Below, piece after piece: positions 34,301 to 46,695 of a stretch of DNA of 64,000 nt (positions within the stretch are counted from its first letter, which is position 1; each line of letters starts with the position of its first letter). The position numbers and the translations under genes were made by a program. The stretch is from Chlorella sorokiniana (taxonomy: Eukaryota; Chlorophyta; Trebouxiophyceae; Chlorellales; Chlorellaceae). The DNA lies in NCBI GenBank assembly GCA_025917655.1, contig CP084610.1, positions 930,001 through 994,000 on the forward strand, in the 5' to 3' direction. Under the pieces are notes generated by a model. That model was not told where the DNA came from and made no database searches. It was given only the letters and a program-made list of their open reading frames with translations.

Positions 34301-35884
34301 GAAGGGGGGGAGGGGGGCTATGGTTTGGTTTGTGTGTGTGTATGCGGGGTTGTTTGGACAACAGCCAGGGGAGAAAGTGGTCTTGCTTGTGCCTCTGCTT
34401 TCCTCTCCTTTTGTGGGAGGGCTCAGCAGCGCTGGGGCTGTCCCGCGCAAACTGCGCCGCCTCAGCCCACGCACCCCCTGCCCGCTCCGCAGGCGCGCCG
34501 CCCACCCAGGCAACATGCGTGGCAAGCTGGTCAGCAGCGCCAGCCTGGTGATCCGGCTGATGCCGCTGGCGCAGCTGCTGCTCATGCGCTTCCTGTTTTT
34601 CAGGGTGGGGCAGGGGGCCGAGTGTGCGTGTGTGTTTTGGGTGGCCAGCGAGACCAGCGCCTCAGTGCTCGTTTTTGCGGCTCGGCCTTGTGGATCCACG
34701 TGCAGCGCGGCTCCAGCCCGGTACCTTGCACACGTCGGCAACATACCCTCCCCCGCCTTGCATCATCCGCCTTGTGTCATCGCCCTGCGCAGGACGAGGG
34801 CGCCGTGGTGCCGGTGTTCTGGGCTGGGCTGGCCGTGTGGCTGCTCTTCGCCGTCGCCCCGCTGCGCTCCCTGTTGGGCCTGGTGCCCCGCCGCCGCTCC
34901 ACCGTCACCGGGGGCTGCCCTTCAGCGAGACGCTGGGCGGGGGCAGCGCCGAGGCTTGGACGACCGATACGAGGCGGAGGTGGGTGCTTCGCTTCCGGGG
35001 GTGCCGGCATTGAAGCCAAGGAAGTGTCGGCAGGGTGCGGCAGCTGTCTCAGCGCTTGACTCAGCGAGCGGGAAGGGCAGAGTCGGCGGGTCCGCCTGCT
35101 TTTGCCTTCAGGGTTGTTACCCAGGGTTCGGCCCCTTCCTTGCGCCCCCGCAGATGCCGCCGTGCATGTCGGAGGCGTACCAGGCGCGCGTGGCGGCAGC
35201 CTTTGCCCCGCTGCCGGCGCCCCACCCGGCGGACGAGGCGCTGCTGCCGCGGCAGCGCCCGGCTCTGGGCGGCGCCGCCACGCGCCAGCCCTTCCGCCCG
35301 ACCACCAAGCGGACCGGGAGGTGGCGCGGGCGGCGGCCTCGCTGCGCGCGCGGCAGCACGCGACGCTGAGCGCGTCGTTTGCGGGCGGCGGGCAGGCGGG
35401 GGCGGCGGGCGACGGCGGTCAGCCTGGCAGCTCGCGCCTGGCCCGGGGCTGTCCTCGCTGGCGGACAGCGTGGCGGGGGCGCCGCCTGGCTGTGGAACGC
35501 TCCCGACCCAGGTGCAGGCGGGGGTGGCGGCAGCAGGCTCGCTGCTGGCTGCGGGAAGGGGGGGGTGAGGGGACCCTGGCAGAGATCAACCCTGCTGATA
35601 GAGGCGCAGCCGGGGATCACCACATCTGCACCCTTTGCTGGATTGGCCGGGCAGGGCAGGCGTGGTGCCTCGTGACGACTCCACTCCCGTTTACGACTTT
35701 GACCTCCTTAAGCAGCGCTGGACCTCCCCCTCACGCAGACGCCTCGCTCTTCTCGTATGATTGGCGTAAGGCCAGCCGGGATGCCACGCCAGAGGGCGGC
35801 CTGAAGCCGGCAGAAGCGGCGGTGGGGCGCTCCGCGGGCCCGACGCCCCAGCCGCCGCGCCTGCCACCAGGTGTGTCCCCTTGA
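28366..35884 (+). CDS. TMEM63/CSC1-like osmosensitive cation channel
   Basis: Integral membrane protein of the calcium-dependent, hyperosmolality-gated channel family. After ATG 28366 there is a long Ser/Gly/Pro-rich cytosolic leader. TM0 is VKQFVAAALLLSLVAVYPLA (about 30010-30075). A Cys-rich extracellular stretch is followed by AQLWVLWLGQLLFLSWVLFL (30740-30800). The RRM-like cytosolic loop shows DYAVLVQGLPAPLADAEL (about 31050), and then FEYAEHAANMV appears. The 7-TM core includes ALTLLLVAVGAGLQYGLALA, ISILSGLAVVAVNWLVTLAV, LERWHTRTAGERCALLKLSL, FYMQVANALLPPL, DLEDLLYAHIVSRRAKTQ, EQYASALTTLGVAVCWMPVL and PVFWAGLAVWLLFAVAPL (34810-34870). The C terminus has VYDFDLLKQRW. The 35884 stop is one of two options (the other is at 35759). 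Frame shortfalls occur at 32105-32108 (CCCC) and 34910-34914 (G5). More than 15 exons. Confidence 0.88.
30127..30150. repeat. (GT)12 microsatellite in an intron of the channel gene
   Basis: An uninterrupted GT dinucleotide run beginning just after a splice donor (AAG/GTGTGTG) of the TMEM63-like gene. Confidence 0.95.
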
Positions 35885-36617
35885 TGCAGCCCGGGCCTGG
35901 GGGCAGGCGTCGCGGCGGCTGGGGCAGCGGGCCCAGCATGGCATATAGGGGAGCGTCAGCAGAGCGTCAGCAAGCGGAGCTTACACGTTCGTACATGTCA
36001 CCTGCTAACATGCGTATTCACTTATTATCATCTCGATGCACTCTGTTTCTTATCAGTTCAGCCACTCCAAGGGGGTGCGGCTGGGATTTCTGCGGCTTGG
36101 CCCTCCTTGCTTACCATTCAACATGTCGCACAACCAATGGTTTCATCATATTCTAAACGATGCTTCTAGCATCAGCCCCGGTAGACAGCAGTGACTGACT
36201 GGAGCATGGAATGCAGAGCAGATCCCTTTAGCCTGCCGCCATTCTGGTGGCGACAGGCGGTGGCGAATTGATGCATGCTGTTTTGGGGGCTGCTTCGCGT
36301 CGCGGTGGGCCACCGCCTGCTATTGTTCTCTTCAAGTATTTGTTCTCCTCTTTGGCAGGGGTTCGGGGAGCTGGGCCTCCTCTTTGGTGGAGAGCCGTAG
36401 GCGCCTCGGCCCAAGTCGCAGCCTCTGGCGCATGTTTGGCTGCTAATCGTCTCAATTGTCGTAGAGGAGCCAACCTGTGCGCCGCCGTGCAACGGCGCCG
36501 AGTCCCAGCTTCAAGCCGCCATACGCCTGAGAGGCGTCTGCGAGAGCGGAGCCTAAGGGGTGGAATTCAGGCTGGGCCACTCAGGTTTAGCATCTGTGAT
36601 ATTGAAGCACAGCTACC
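35885..36617. other. Intergenic, no gene assigned
   Basis: A 733-bp gap between two same-strand genes. 35980-36170 is AT-richer, probably holding the channel 3' UTR and the next promoter. No RNA gene or repeat was recognised. Confidence 0.5.
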
Positions 36618-39343
36618 ATGTTACGACTCGCTGCCAGCGACGGCGCCAGCGGCAGCGGGCTGCACATTCACGACCTCAGCGACGACCTGCTGGCGGCGGT
36701 GCTGGCCGGCATCCCCGACAGCACCCAGCTGCGGGTGGCGGCAGGCACGTGCAGGCGCTGGGCGGGCCTGCTGCGCGAGCGGCTGGAGCTGTGGCAGGAG
36801 GTGCAGCTGGAGCTGCCGCCAAAGCGATCCCGCGGCAGAGACAGGTGGGGCCGGCTGCCCCGTGTGCTGTGACACGTGTGAATGCTGTGGCAATGAATCT
36901 TCCAATGCTGTGGCACCCGCCCGCACACCCTTTGGGCCCTCTCATATGAGATGTATAACCTACCGGCTGCCACCCCTGCCGCAGGCGCAACAGCTACACC
37001 ACCCCCTGCGCCCTCAACTTGGAGCGACTGGCAGCGTGGCTGGCGCGGCGGGCGTCAGCCGTCGCCGCCCTCGAGGTGTCCCTGCTGTATCCCGACGCCG
37101 TCGCCCTGCTGGGCGCGCTGCTGCCGCCCCTGGCCCCCGCCCTGCGCCGCCTGGTGCTGCGCGGCGCCGTCTCAGACTGGCCCTTCCTCTGGGTCGACTG
37201 GCGCTGGCTGGGCGGCATGAGCCAGGCGAGCGGGGCGGCCGACCGTTGGGCCCTCCCCTGCTCCCGCGAGCAGGCGGCTGCTCCGCTGACCGCTCGTGCC
37301 CACCCGGCATGCGTATGCACCCCCTCCCCCTTTGCTCCCATCTTTGCCGTCCTCCCCACTGTGCCCCTTACTGTGCACCCTCCCGGCTGCAGCTGGAGAC
37401 CCTGGAGATGTGGAACGCGCTGCCGGGGATGGGGGAGCTGGTGCTGCCGCCCAGCCTCGTCGAGCTGCTGGTGGACCGGTGGGGGTGGTGGCGGGGGTTG
37501 ATTGATGAATGCTGGATGTTTTTCGGGGGCGAACGTGTGTTGTGTGGATGGGGGAAGGCTGGAGGATGGGGGAAGGGGCTGCACAGCCGAGCAGCAGGAA
37601 CCGCTCCCCCAAAGCAGCGGCGATGGCCCCGCCAGCCGAGCAGGCTGTGAGCGGTGCAGAGCCCGTCCCGCATATGAGCTCCGCCAGGCGGGCAACAGCT
37701 GCGAAAAGAAAGGTGCACACGCCGCCGAGCGGAGCTGCATGCCTGCGGCCTGTGCCGCTGACGTGCGGCCCGGCTGCCCCCTCCCCCACACACCGAGCAG
37801 CGTTGGCGAGGCCGACCCCAACACCGAGGGCTGGGACGAGCTTCCCGACAGCTTCACCCGCCTCACGCGCCTGCGCCGCCTCACGCTGGGCACCGCCGCC
37901 ACCTACCTGCTGGGCAGCGGTGAGGGTGCGAGCATGCGGCAGGGCGGCCCCTCGCGTCTCGTTGCACTGCTCCTGACGCCAGGGTTGCGCCGCAGCATAG
38001 CTTGTTTACAGCTCGCTGATTGACTGGCCTTGGTGCGTGCCACAACGCCGCAGAGGAGGACGGCGCGTTTGCGCCGCTGCGCGCTGCTGCCGGCCTGCGG
38101 GAGCTGCGGCTCACGGAGGGCGCGCTGTGCGCTGTGCCAGATGCGCTGACCACGCTGCGCGCGCTCACCCTGCTCTCCTTTCGAGGTGGGTCCCCGCAAT
38201 GCACCTCCCCCGCCTGCCTGTCAGTCGTACCGTGCTGCATTTTTCCAGCTGCTCTGCACTTAAAAGGACTGTGTGCCAAGCGTGGCAGCCTGCACCAGCC
38301 GCCGCGGCGCAGCGCTTCCGCTGTCGGCAGCAGGCCGGCCCCACGGCTGGCTTGCAGTGCTGCGCAACCTTGATTGCCTTGACCGCATACGCCGCGCAGG
38401 GTGCGGGCGGCTGGAGGCGTTTGGCGAGCTGTGCCTGCACAAGGCGGACCCGTTCCAGCCGCTGGGGCGCTGGCGCGCCTGCGGTGAGCGCCTTGTGGTG
38501 CCAAGGCCCTGCCTGGCGCTGCGATGCGCGTTCTTTGGCAGCGTACTGGTCTGATGCCCCCACCACCTCCCCAGCACACACACACCCACACACACGCATC
38601 CACATGCGCAGGTCGCTGGACTTTGCGCGCTGTGCGCTGGATCGGCTGCCGTCGGGGCTGGGCGGCCTGCTGGAGCTGCGCACCCTGCTGCTCTCACACA
38701 ACCAGCTCACTCACCTGCCGCCGCCGCCGCCCCCAACCACCCCCGCCCCCGCACCAGCGCCGGCGCCGGCCGGCTCGCCGGTCAGTCGGCGGCAGCAGCA
38801 GCAGCAGCGGGCGCATCCTGTGACGGGGGCAGACAGGCGGGCTCGGCGCCCGACCCGCCCTGCCTGCCGCCCGGCATCGAACGGCTGGTGCTGGCGGGCA
38901 ACCGCTTTGCTGCGCTGCCTGCGGCGGCGCTGGCGGCCTGCTCAGCGTTGCGCGACCTGGACCTGTCGCGCTGCTGGCAGCTGCAGCCCACCCCCGCAGA
39001 GTGGCGCGGGCTGCTGGCTGCGCTGCCGCGTCTGCGCTCGCTGCGACACTCCTGCCCGCTGCTGGCGGCGGAGGCGCGGGGACACGGCGGCGCCGCAGGG
39101 CTGGCTGCGGCTCTGGGGGCCAGCCGCGAGCTGGAGCTGGAGTTTTGCTCCGCTCGGGCTCGCGCTGGAGGGGGCTTTGCCGAAGGCGCTGCTGCGGGCG
39201 GCGGCGAGGGCATGCCAGCGCCGGTGCCGGCAGCAGCCACGGCCAGGGCGGTGGGATCGGCGGCAGCAGCAAGCGCACTCGCAGCTGTGGCGGTTTACAG
39301 GAGCTGGAGGCGGCGGCAGCGACGCTGCTTGGCGCGGGCATGA
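36618..39343 (+). CDS. F-box/leucine-rich-repeat protein
   Basis: Probable SCF ubiquitin-ligase receptor. ATG 36618 leads into a clear F-box: HDLSDDLLAAVLAGIPDSTQ...CRRWAGLLRERLELWQEVQL. LRR-type units follow over several exons: LERLAAWLARRASAVAALEV, LLPPLAPALRRLVLRG, LETLEMWNALPGMGELVLPP, LPDSFTRLTRLRRLTLG, LRAAAGLRELRLTEGALCAV, PDALTTLRALTLLSF, RSLDFARCALDRLPSGLGGL, LELRTLLLSHNQLTHLPP, ERLVLAGNRFAALPAAALAA and LRDLDLSRCWQLQP. A Pro-rich spacer and a Gln/Ser tract interrupt the repeats at 38715-38830. The tail is Ala-rich and ends ...SWRRRQRRCLARA-stop (39341-39343). Introns fall at about 36845-36985, 37215-37392, 37475-37800, 37920-38053 and 38185-38400. The frame changes near 38830, again at a GC-rich run. 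The ligand is unknown. Confidence 0.85.
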
Positions 39344-40057
39344 GCGGCGGCACGCGAGCCACGTTGGCACAGCTGGCGGCCACTGCCAGCAGCGGCGGTG
39401 GCGGGGCCGGCGCGTCCCAGAGACACGAGGGCGGGCCAGGCTCTGGCAGCGACAATGCGTGATCTCGCTGTTGCTTGTCTCGAGTACATGTTGGACGATT
39501 TGTAAAGCTTCAGAGCCCTGCAGGGGCAGCCTGAGCTGCGCTCAAGTTGTCCAGTTCCGCGGCTGGGCTCAACCGAGCTGGCCACCCCTGCTTAGATCCG
39601 TGAAATGTCTTCACAAACGTATGCAATGATGCATTCTCGATTTCCCACCGCGACATCTGTCGTAGTGCGCGCAAGTCGCATCGCAGCACGCAGCACTGCG
39701 TCAGACATCAAAATCAGCACCAGCAGCCTAGGCTCTTCACATGCGAGTCTATGAGAAGTGAGGGCCGGCAACACGACAGCGCTCTGTGCCCGGCGTGCAG
39801 TTAAACGATGCTGGCCTGGACTGGCGCCTGGCTTGCACCGTGGTACGCATAGCAACACAAGAAGTTAGCCGCAGGCTCTCTCGCGGACAATATAACAACC
39901 TGCCCAGCTGCCCCCAGTGGCGGCAGCTGCACCGCGACAGTGTTCCCGCTGGCAATGACCACTTCTGGTAAGCTTGGTGGTGACTGCTGCTGCTTTACTT
40001 AATCGTATACGCAGCTCAAGCCAATCCTTTGACCAGGCCGGCTTGATCTGCATGCAG
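39344..40057. other. Intergenic, possibly holding the first exon of the next gene
   Basis: 714 bp without a recognised domain. The amino-terminal frame of the PC-esterase-like gene opens at a CAG acceptor (40055-40057) without an ATG. A short first exon is therefore expected here. An ATG at 39809 followed by a GTACGC donor is one unproven candidate. Confidence 0.4.
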
Positions 40058-42601
40058 GTAGCCTACCCGCGGCTCGTTTGAGCGCCCGTCTTGCCACAGT
40101 TAGCGCCTCCCTAGCTGCCCTGCTGGGCTTGCTGCTCATGCTTCGAGTGTCTGGCAGCTTGCTATCAAGCTCGTCTTTGCTATGGAGGTGGCCGGTGAGC
40201 TGGGCAGCGCGTCGGTGGCTGCCGATGCGCCGGCAGTGTGCTGCGCGGCACTTCTTGCGCGAGGTGACCCTGGGCCTGTGCCGATCACCTCTTGCAGGGC
40301 AGCCTCCCGCAGCGGCCAGCGACGGCCCGTCTGCAGCTGCGTGCCCCCTGCTGCCCCCCACCGGCATCTGGCCCTGCCGGCCGCCCCCGGCGCTGCCCTG
40401 CGCCTTCAACACACTGCTCCGCTACGGCGATGTGCAATGGAGCGAGCGCAACGGCACCGCCCACCGCCTGACCATCCGCGGCTGCACCCTCAAGCGCTAC
40501 ACCCACGCGCAGGCGCGGAGCTGCCTGGCGGGCAAGCGACTCGTGTTTGTGGGGGACTCGGTGACTCGGTGAGAGGCGCCCGCAGGGGTCTGTCGCAGCA
40601 TGCGCGTGCCAGGCACTGCGGGGTGTGTGAGTACGGGGTGTGGGAGGGGTGCAGACCCGGGGGGCAGGGGGCGGCGGCGGGGGGCGGGCACACTGCTGCT
40701 GCTCGTGGCATGCCAGCACTGCACCCGCCCAACCCGCATGGTAAACCCTGCCCGTTGCCCCCTTCCCCAGCTACCAGTACCTGACCCTCATCTACTTTCT
40801 GGAGAAGGGGCGGTGGCCGGCCCCGCTGGGCGGCGTGCCGGGCGAGCCGTCGGTGGCCAACGAGCACGAGTGGCCCTCCTGGAACGACTTCCTGAGGGGC
40901 ACCGCCGCGGTGAGGGGCTGGCTGCCGCTGGCTGGGCATCGGCCCGTCTGGGTGCCAGCGTGCTGGGCCAGCCGCACCTCGCCTCGTGACACCCTGCCGC
41001 CTGTCCCCCCTCCCCCAGCTGTTTGGCGGGCGCGAGCTTTGCGACTGCTACCGCGCAGACTATGTGCTGGGCGTGACGCCCAAGCCCCCAGAAAGCGAGA
41101 AGTTTGAGAACCGCTTCTACGTCACGCCAGACGGCAACACCAGCGGTGCGGGGGAGGAGGGGAGGAGGTGTTTGCGGTGGGGCTTGGGGGGCTAGAAGGG
41201 TGGGTGCGTGTGTAGTGGATGGGGAGGAGGGTGGCGGGGGCAGGATGCACGCGCAAATCGCTCCAACAGCCTCGCCTGTGCAAGTGAAAGTGTATCCATT
41301 ACGTACCCCTGCTGCAGCTGCCCACTTCACCTACACCACGGCGCCCCACACCGTGCACGGCCACCTGGGCTTCCCCCGCAAGTGTGGGGCCATCAACCCT
41401 GCGCCCCCGCCACCTGCAGCGCCCCCGCCGACTGGCAGTACGACCTGGCCGGGGTGCGCGCAGGGCGGCTGGGGGTGTCGGGGTGTGCTGTGCACCGCCG
41501 GGCGGCCGGGCCAAAGGGGCGGCGGCTTCTGTTGAGCTCCATCCTCCACACCAGAGCACAGCAACCTGCTGCTGCTCATTTTCCCAGCGATGCCGGCCCA
41601 TGCGGACACACGGCTGACCCCCTCCCCCCCATTCAAGCAGGCCCTGCGGCGGGTGGTGCGCTCCCTGCAGCCCACCCACGTGGTGCTCAACTCCGGACTG
41701 TGGGGCTCTAGCAACGCGTTTGGGGTGCGCACGGGAAGGGGAGCTGTGGCTGCCTGAGCCGGCGTCGGGCCCATAGCCGTGTTGACGCCTGAGCTGCCGC
41801 GCCAGCGGGCCCCAATGCGGCTGTGTATCGCCGTGAGCAAGGGACACGGGCGCAGCGGCTGACTGCCACGCGCGACCCCCATCTTCCCCTGCCTGCAGGA
41901 CGACCGCTGGCGGTCGATTGCCGCCGCGGGCCTCTACTCGGTGGCTGGCCAGGCGGGGCGCGTCATCTGGCGCACCACCACGGCGGCGCTCGGCAAGAAG
42001 GCCCCCTCCAGGTTCGTGGCGGCCTGTGGGTGGGGGCGTGTCTTGTGTAGCGGGGGTGTCTTGTGGCGGCGAGGGCCAGGCTCGCCACATTTTGCGCGCT
42101 GCCGCCCCCAGCAGCACAGCTTGAGGGGCGGCTTGGTGAGTTGTCGGCGTGCCTCTTTCATGCCGGTGCCAACTCTGCTCCCCCCCCATCGTCCACTCAC
42201 GCACGCACCCCACCCCGCCCCCCCGCCCCGCCCCACCCACAGGGACCACGACGCTCTGGCCCTGAAGCACACCGCGGCCGAGGGGTGGGGGTGCTGGATG
42301 CGTACGCCATCACCCGGCCCCTCGTAGCCATGCAGAACAGGCCGCTGTGGGACCCCGACATTTCCAGGGTGAGGGGCCGGGCTTGGCGGCGGCAGGCGGC
42401 GAGGGCGGTGGGGTGCGGGCGCCGGTCGCGGCGTGGTACTGCTGGCGCCAGGGGGTGGGGGGCTGGCTGCGGTGGGTGCAACCGCAAGCAAGGCTTCACG
42501 CCACACGACACATCCTGCTGGGCCCTGTACTGCCTGCAGCGCTGGTGTACCGCGAGCTGAACCTGTACCTGCTCAACATGATATGCGAGCAGGAAGATTA
42601 G
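40058..42601 (+). CDS. PC-esterase-like (GDSx) single-pass membrane protein
   Basis: Resembles the PC-esterase/trichome-birefringence-like superfamily, whose plant members O-acetylate cell-wall glycans in the Golgi. That role is inferred here. The amino end has a signal anchor (LAALLGLLLMLRVSG, about 40105-40150). The catalytic-Ser block is GKRLVFVGDSVTRYQYLTL across an intron (40530-40790). Further conserved blocks are YFLEKGRWPAPLGG, EWPSWNDFLRG, LCDCYRADYVLGV, FTYTTAPHTVHGHLGFP, ADWQYDLAGV, SLQPTHVVLNSGLWGSSNAF and GRVIWRTTT. The C-terminal exon ALVYRELNLYLLNMICEQED ends at TAG 42599-42601. The usual C-terminal DxxH pair is not obvious. DAYAITRPL lies beside a one-base shortfall (GGGG near 42282). 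The first exon is unresolved, and the first in-frame ATG seen is 40138. Confidence 0.72.
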
Positions 42602-43435
42602 CGGGCGCCCCACCCACCCTGCCAGGGCGTGAGCGTGCTGCGGCTGGCGCATAACTTTTCCCCCTCCCACATTGGCCCCCATTTAGTTGCAATTCTTTCT
42701 TCCATTAATAATAGTGATAAACAATGAAAAAGTTAGCTGGCGCCAGCCTGGCAGGGATCTCAACGGTGCATGACAGGGGATGAGTGGTTCGGAGCACTGG
42801 CCCTTCCGTTCGCCTCGGCCCGTGCGGCCTATGCTCAAGAGGGGGCGCAGGCAGCAGCTGGAGACCCGCCTGCGCCTCTCACGCGGATGTTGAGCAGGAG
42901 CAGGGCTGCAGGGTGGGTGTGACATCCTGCGCTCCCAGCGCCGGGGCTTGAACCGCGGGCGGCGCTACCAAGGCCAGTGGCGGTACTGGACACTCATGTG
43001 CGAGGACCTTATCGCCTGCAGCGCGCCAGGATGGCAGGACAGGTCGGTGGCGGGGCTGGCAGCCGTTCCGGCCAAGTCGCGCAGCTCCTCACCGCCCAGC
43101 TGCCGTCAGCGCGCGGCACAGCGCTCCTTTGAAATGCAGTGACGCAGCGGCAGGGCACCCGGACGCCTGCTCCTGAGCCAGACTTCTGTTGCTGTGTCAA
43201 AGTTGCCAGGTTGCTGCGAGATCCACTAGCAGCGGCCTGTGGGAGCTGTTCAAGCAAGGCGATTGCCTGCCAGAAGGACAGGACGGCAGTAGGACCACCC
43301 CATGCATCGCAGGAACTTGTCCCACGCAGACTTTAACCGCCCGATTTGGTGCGCGTCCGTTGTTTCGCTCGCCAATCGGAGTTGGCAAGGAGGATACGAA
43401 CGAGGCGCAAGGTTCCTACGGCGGCAAACTCGCGG
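42602..43435. other. Intergenic, no gene assigned
   Basis: 834 bp with an AT-rich patch at 42690-42735 just after the preceding stop, probably that gene's 3' UTR and poly(A) region. Nothing else recognised. Confidence 0.5.
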
Positions 43436-46400
43436 ATGGCGCAAAGCAACGTTGAAGCTGCAGGTCCAGTAGAGAGCTGGAACCCACAGCAGGTACACGA
43501 CGCGCCTGGTTGGGTTGCGCACAACCCGTCCTCCTTCCCCTCGGTGGCCGCCGCTGCTGGCGGCGGCGGCATTTGAAGGCAGCTCACCTGTCCGCCTTCC
43601 TGCAGGTGGCCGCCTGGATCACAGACAGCCTGCACCTGCCGGATGAGGTGGCAGCGCAGTTCAGGAGGAACGCCGTGGCGGGCACTGACCTGGCGGGGCT
43701 GAGCGACTGCGACCTGTCGCAGCACCTGGGGCTGGCGCCGCTGCAGGCAGGAGGGGGTGGGGCTGTCGGTGGACAGCACGGCAGCACAGCGCCGCAAGCT
43801 GCCCCCTGCAACCATGCTGTGCCGACTCGCAATGCTAGATTTCCCTGCAGGTGCGCAAGGTGCGTGCCTCCCTCACCGAGCTGGGCGTCGCGCCGCCGCC
43901 CGGCTCGGGCACCCAGCCCCCAGCCCCTGCCGCCGCCCCGAACCCACGGCGGCGGCCGCTCCCGCCCGGCAGCGGCGCCGGCCGTGCCCGCTGTGCCCGC
44001 TGCGGTGCCCGCAGCAGCAGCCTTGCCGCAAGCAGCCACCGAGCCAGAGCCGCGCGCCTGCTTCCAGCCGGGCGACCTGCAGCGCCACGCCCAGCTGCAG
44101 CAGCGCATCGCCGACCTGCAGGCCCTGCAGGCGAGCGGAGCTTGCTGCCTGCTCGGCTCACCACTCTACTGGGGCCCTTGCAGTGTCCCCACTTCGTGAT
44201 GGCGTTGGCGGTCGTCAACAGCGCCAGCTCACCATGTTGCTGCTGTCCAGCTGCCCGGGCAAAACGTGTGTGGCCCTGCCCCCCCCGGACTCTCTCGGCA
44301 GATTGAGTCCAAGCTGGCCGCCGCGCAGCAGTACGCGGGCAGCGCGGCGGCGCAGCAGCAGGCGGCGCAGGGCGCGCTGCCTGTCACGCGCGCCGCGCTG
44401 GCCCGTGAGGAGAAGCTGGCAGAGAAGTACGGCGGCGGCGGCGGCGCCTGCCTGTGCCTCTGCAAGGGCCGCGCCGAGCGTCGCTCGGGTGGGCGGCGCT
44501 GCTGCTCAGCGTGCCTTGTACCTCATGGTACCGCTGCCTCCTGGTTGGCTTCCTTGTCCATGCGCGGCCAGCCTGGCATGCCTCCACCCCGGCTGGCCGC
44601 CCGCCCCTCCGCCCCCGCAGCCGAGGCGGAAGCCCAGGTGTCCCGACTCAAGGAGCAGCTGGCGCAGCAGGAGGCGCGCGCCACGGCAACAGTAGCGGCG
44701 CAGGCAGAGGCGCAGGCACAGCTGGCGGCGTGGCAGGGCAAGGCGGCGGAGCTGGCGGCGGCGCGGCGGGAGCGGGAGGCGCTGGTGGCGGCCATGTTTG
44801 CGGCGCCAGCCTGGCGCGCTCCCCTCGCCTCGCTGAGCTGGGCAACAGCGCGGCGGCGCTGGAGGGGCAGGCTGCAGAGGTTTGTGTGTGTGTGTGTGTG
44901 AGGGGCGCTGCTGGCATCACCCGCTCTGAGTTGGCGGGTATGGATTGCCAGCCTGTGGACACTGCTGCTGGTCTGGCTGCCTCCTCGGCTCCGCCGCAAC
45001 CACCTGCCCAGCCTGCCGGCCGCAGATCCCCTTGTCATTTGCTGTGCGCCCTTGGCCGCGCAGGCGGGGCGCCACGCGTCTGCCTTCGGCCGCGGCGTGG
45101 CGCTGCTGCAGGGCGCGGCGCGGGGCCTGCAGGAGGCGCTGGCAGCGCTCAGCCGCACCCAGATGATGGGTGCATTCAACATGGGGCGGGGCGCCGGCTT
45201 CCAACGCCGCACAGGGGTGAACGCGCGGCGCCAGCCAGGCCGCCAGTTCGGGGTGAGTCGGGGGGCTAAGCGGGGGGGGGGCGGTAGCTGCAGCGCTGGA
45301 CAAGCCCGAAAGCGAGCATGCTGCAGGCGGCTGCCACATGTCCTACCACCGCCTGTTGAAAGGAAGCCTTGCTTGCAGACAGGCGGTGGTCGGTGCCTTG
45401 TCACCCACCCCTTCCACCCTCCCTCGCCTGTCCTGTCTCACACCCTTGAACAACCTCTGCAAACCCAAGCAGAACCTGGCCGAGATGGCGGTGTTCAGGC
45501 GTGCCAATGACGGCGTGGCAAAGGCGGCCCGCGACGCCGCAGAGGTGCGCCGCCTGCAGCGCCCTGCCACGCCCTGCACTTACTGCGCTATCCATGTGTT
45601 GCCCCTGCTCAAACCATGCTGTTGCTGCGTCTGCGTGCTGCACAGGCGGGCGCAGTGCTGGGCGCGGGCATGCCCCGCATCGACGCCAGCATCCTCAGCA
45701 GGTGGGCGCCCCCTGCAGCTGGCAGCCATGGAGCTGTGGTGCGCCTGGCTTGGCTGTGGGAGGGCCGGGCTGTGGGAGGTGCCCTTTGTGCCGTGTGCTG
45801 CTGCTACTGCCACGCCTGCTGCTGCTCAGCACCGCCAACCCCCCAGCCGCTGCCGTGCAGCGCGCGGGCGGGCATGTTCCAGAACATCCTGGTGGGGGGC
45901 TGGTCAGCGACGCCATCCAGCTGGCGGCCGTGCGGCGCTCCATGGAGCAAGTCAAGGCACTGCTGGGCCAGGTGGGGGTGGCGGCGCTCGCCTCGCGGCC
46001 GCCCGTGGGCCCTCCGCTGCTTGGCCAGCGCCAGCACCCCCTGTGCCTCCTGATACGGGCCCAGCTCCCGCCTCCACCCTGCTGTTTGAAACCCTGCCTG
46101 CAGGTCCAGGCCAGCCTGAGCTGGGCCACACAGAACCTGACGGCGCACCAGCAGCGGGAGGCGGCGCTGCGTGCGCAGGCGGCCGCCAAGCGGGCGGAGG
46201 TGGAGGCGTTCCAGCGGCAGGCCCTGGCTGCAGCCGCGGGGCGGGCTAGCGTACCACCGCTGCCTGCGCAGGCACAGGGGCAAGCCTCTGTAGGGAAGGA
46301 AAGCGCACCGCTACGTTGGGGGTGGGGCGCACCCGACCCCAAACCATCGCCTGACCGCCTGCGGTACGCTTGTGGTGCTCAGGTGTGGTTGTGGTGCTCG

Positions 46401-46560
46401 GAGAGCACAGGAGTTGCTGGAAAGGGACTTCGACACAGAGGGGCTGGATGAATTGTTGGATGAAGACAGTTTCGGGGCAGCACACATCGGCGATGGCAGT
46501 AGGGAGTGGTTTGCAAGAAGTCGGCAGGCGCAGCGCAGAAGCGACACGAAAGTACAATAG
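43436..46560 (+). CDS. SAM-domain coiled-coil protein
   Basis: The first exon (ATG 43436) begins MAQSNVEAAGPVESWNPQQ. It splices to VAAWITDSLHLPDEVAAQF...LAGLSDCDLSQHLGL (43603-43745) and then VRKVRASLTELGV. Together these form a sterile alpha motif (SAM), a small helical protein- or RNA-binding module of about 65 residues. After a Pro/Ala-rich linker come long helical, Gln/Ala/Glu-rich segments expected to form coiled coils: HAQLQQRIADLQALQ, KLAAAQQYAGSAAAQQQAA, AEAEAQVSRLKEQLAQQEAR, AEAQAQLAAWQGKAAELAAA, QASLSWATQNLTAHQQREAA and AAAKRAEVEAFQRQALAAAA. The acidic C-terminal exon reads LLERDFDTEGLDELLDED...DTKVQ-stop (46558-46560). A scaffold role is plausible but inferred. Frame breaks occur in the Pro-rich linker (43900-44000) and near 44810. 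Confidence 0.72.
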
Positions 46561-46695
46561 CAGGCAGTTGACGGCATGAATCAATCAGCACTTTTGTGTT
46601 TGCTGCGCCGTCTGCCATCTAGTGCCGTACTTGTTGCAATGAAAGGCAACTATCGTGCCCTCTTACGCCACCGCCGTGCATAGTCCACCACGCGC

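Noticed and set aside
38037-39629. 530-codon plus-strand frame
   Set aside because: It reads mostly out of frame through the F-box/LRR exons. The LRR pattern lies in the other frames, and only short parts coincide.
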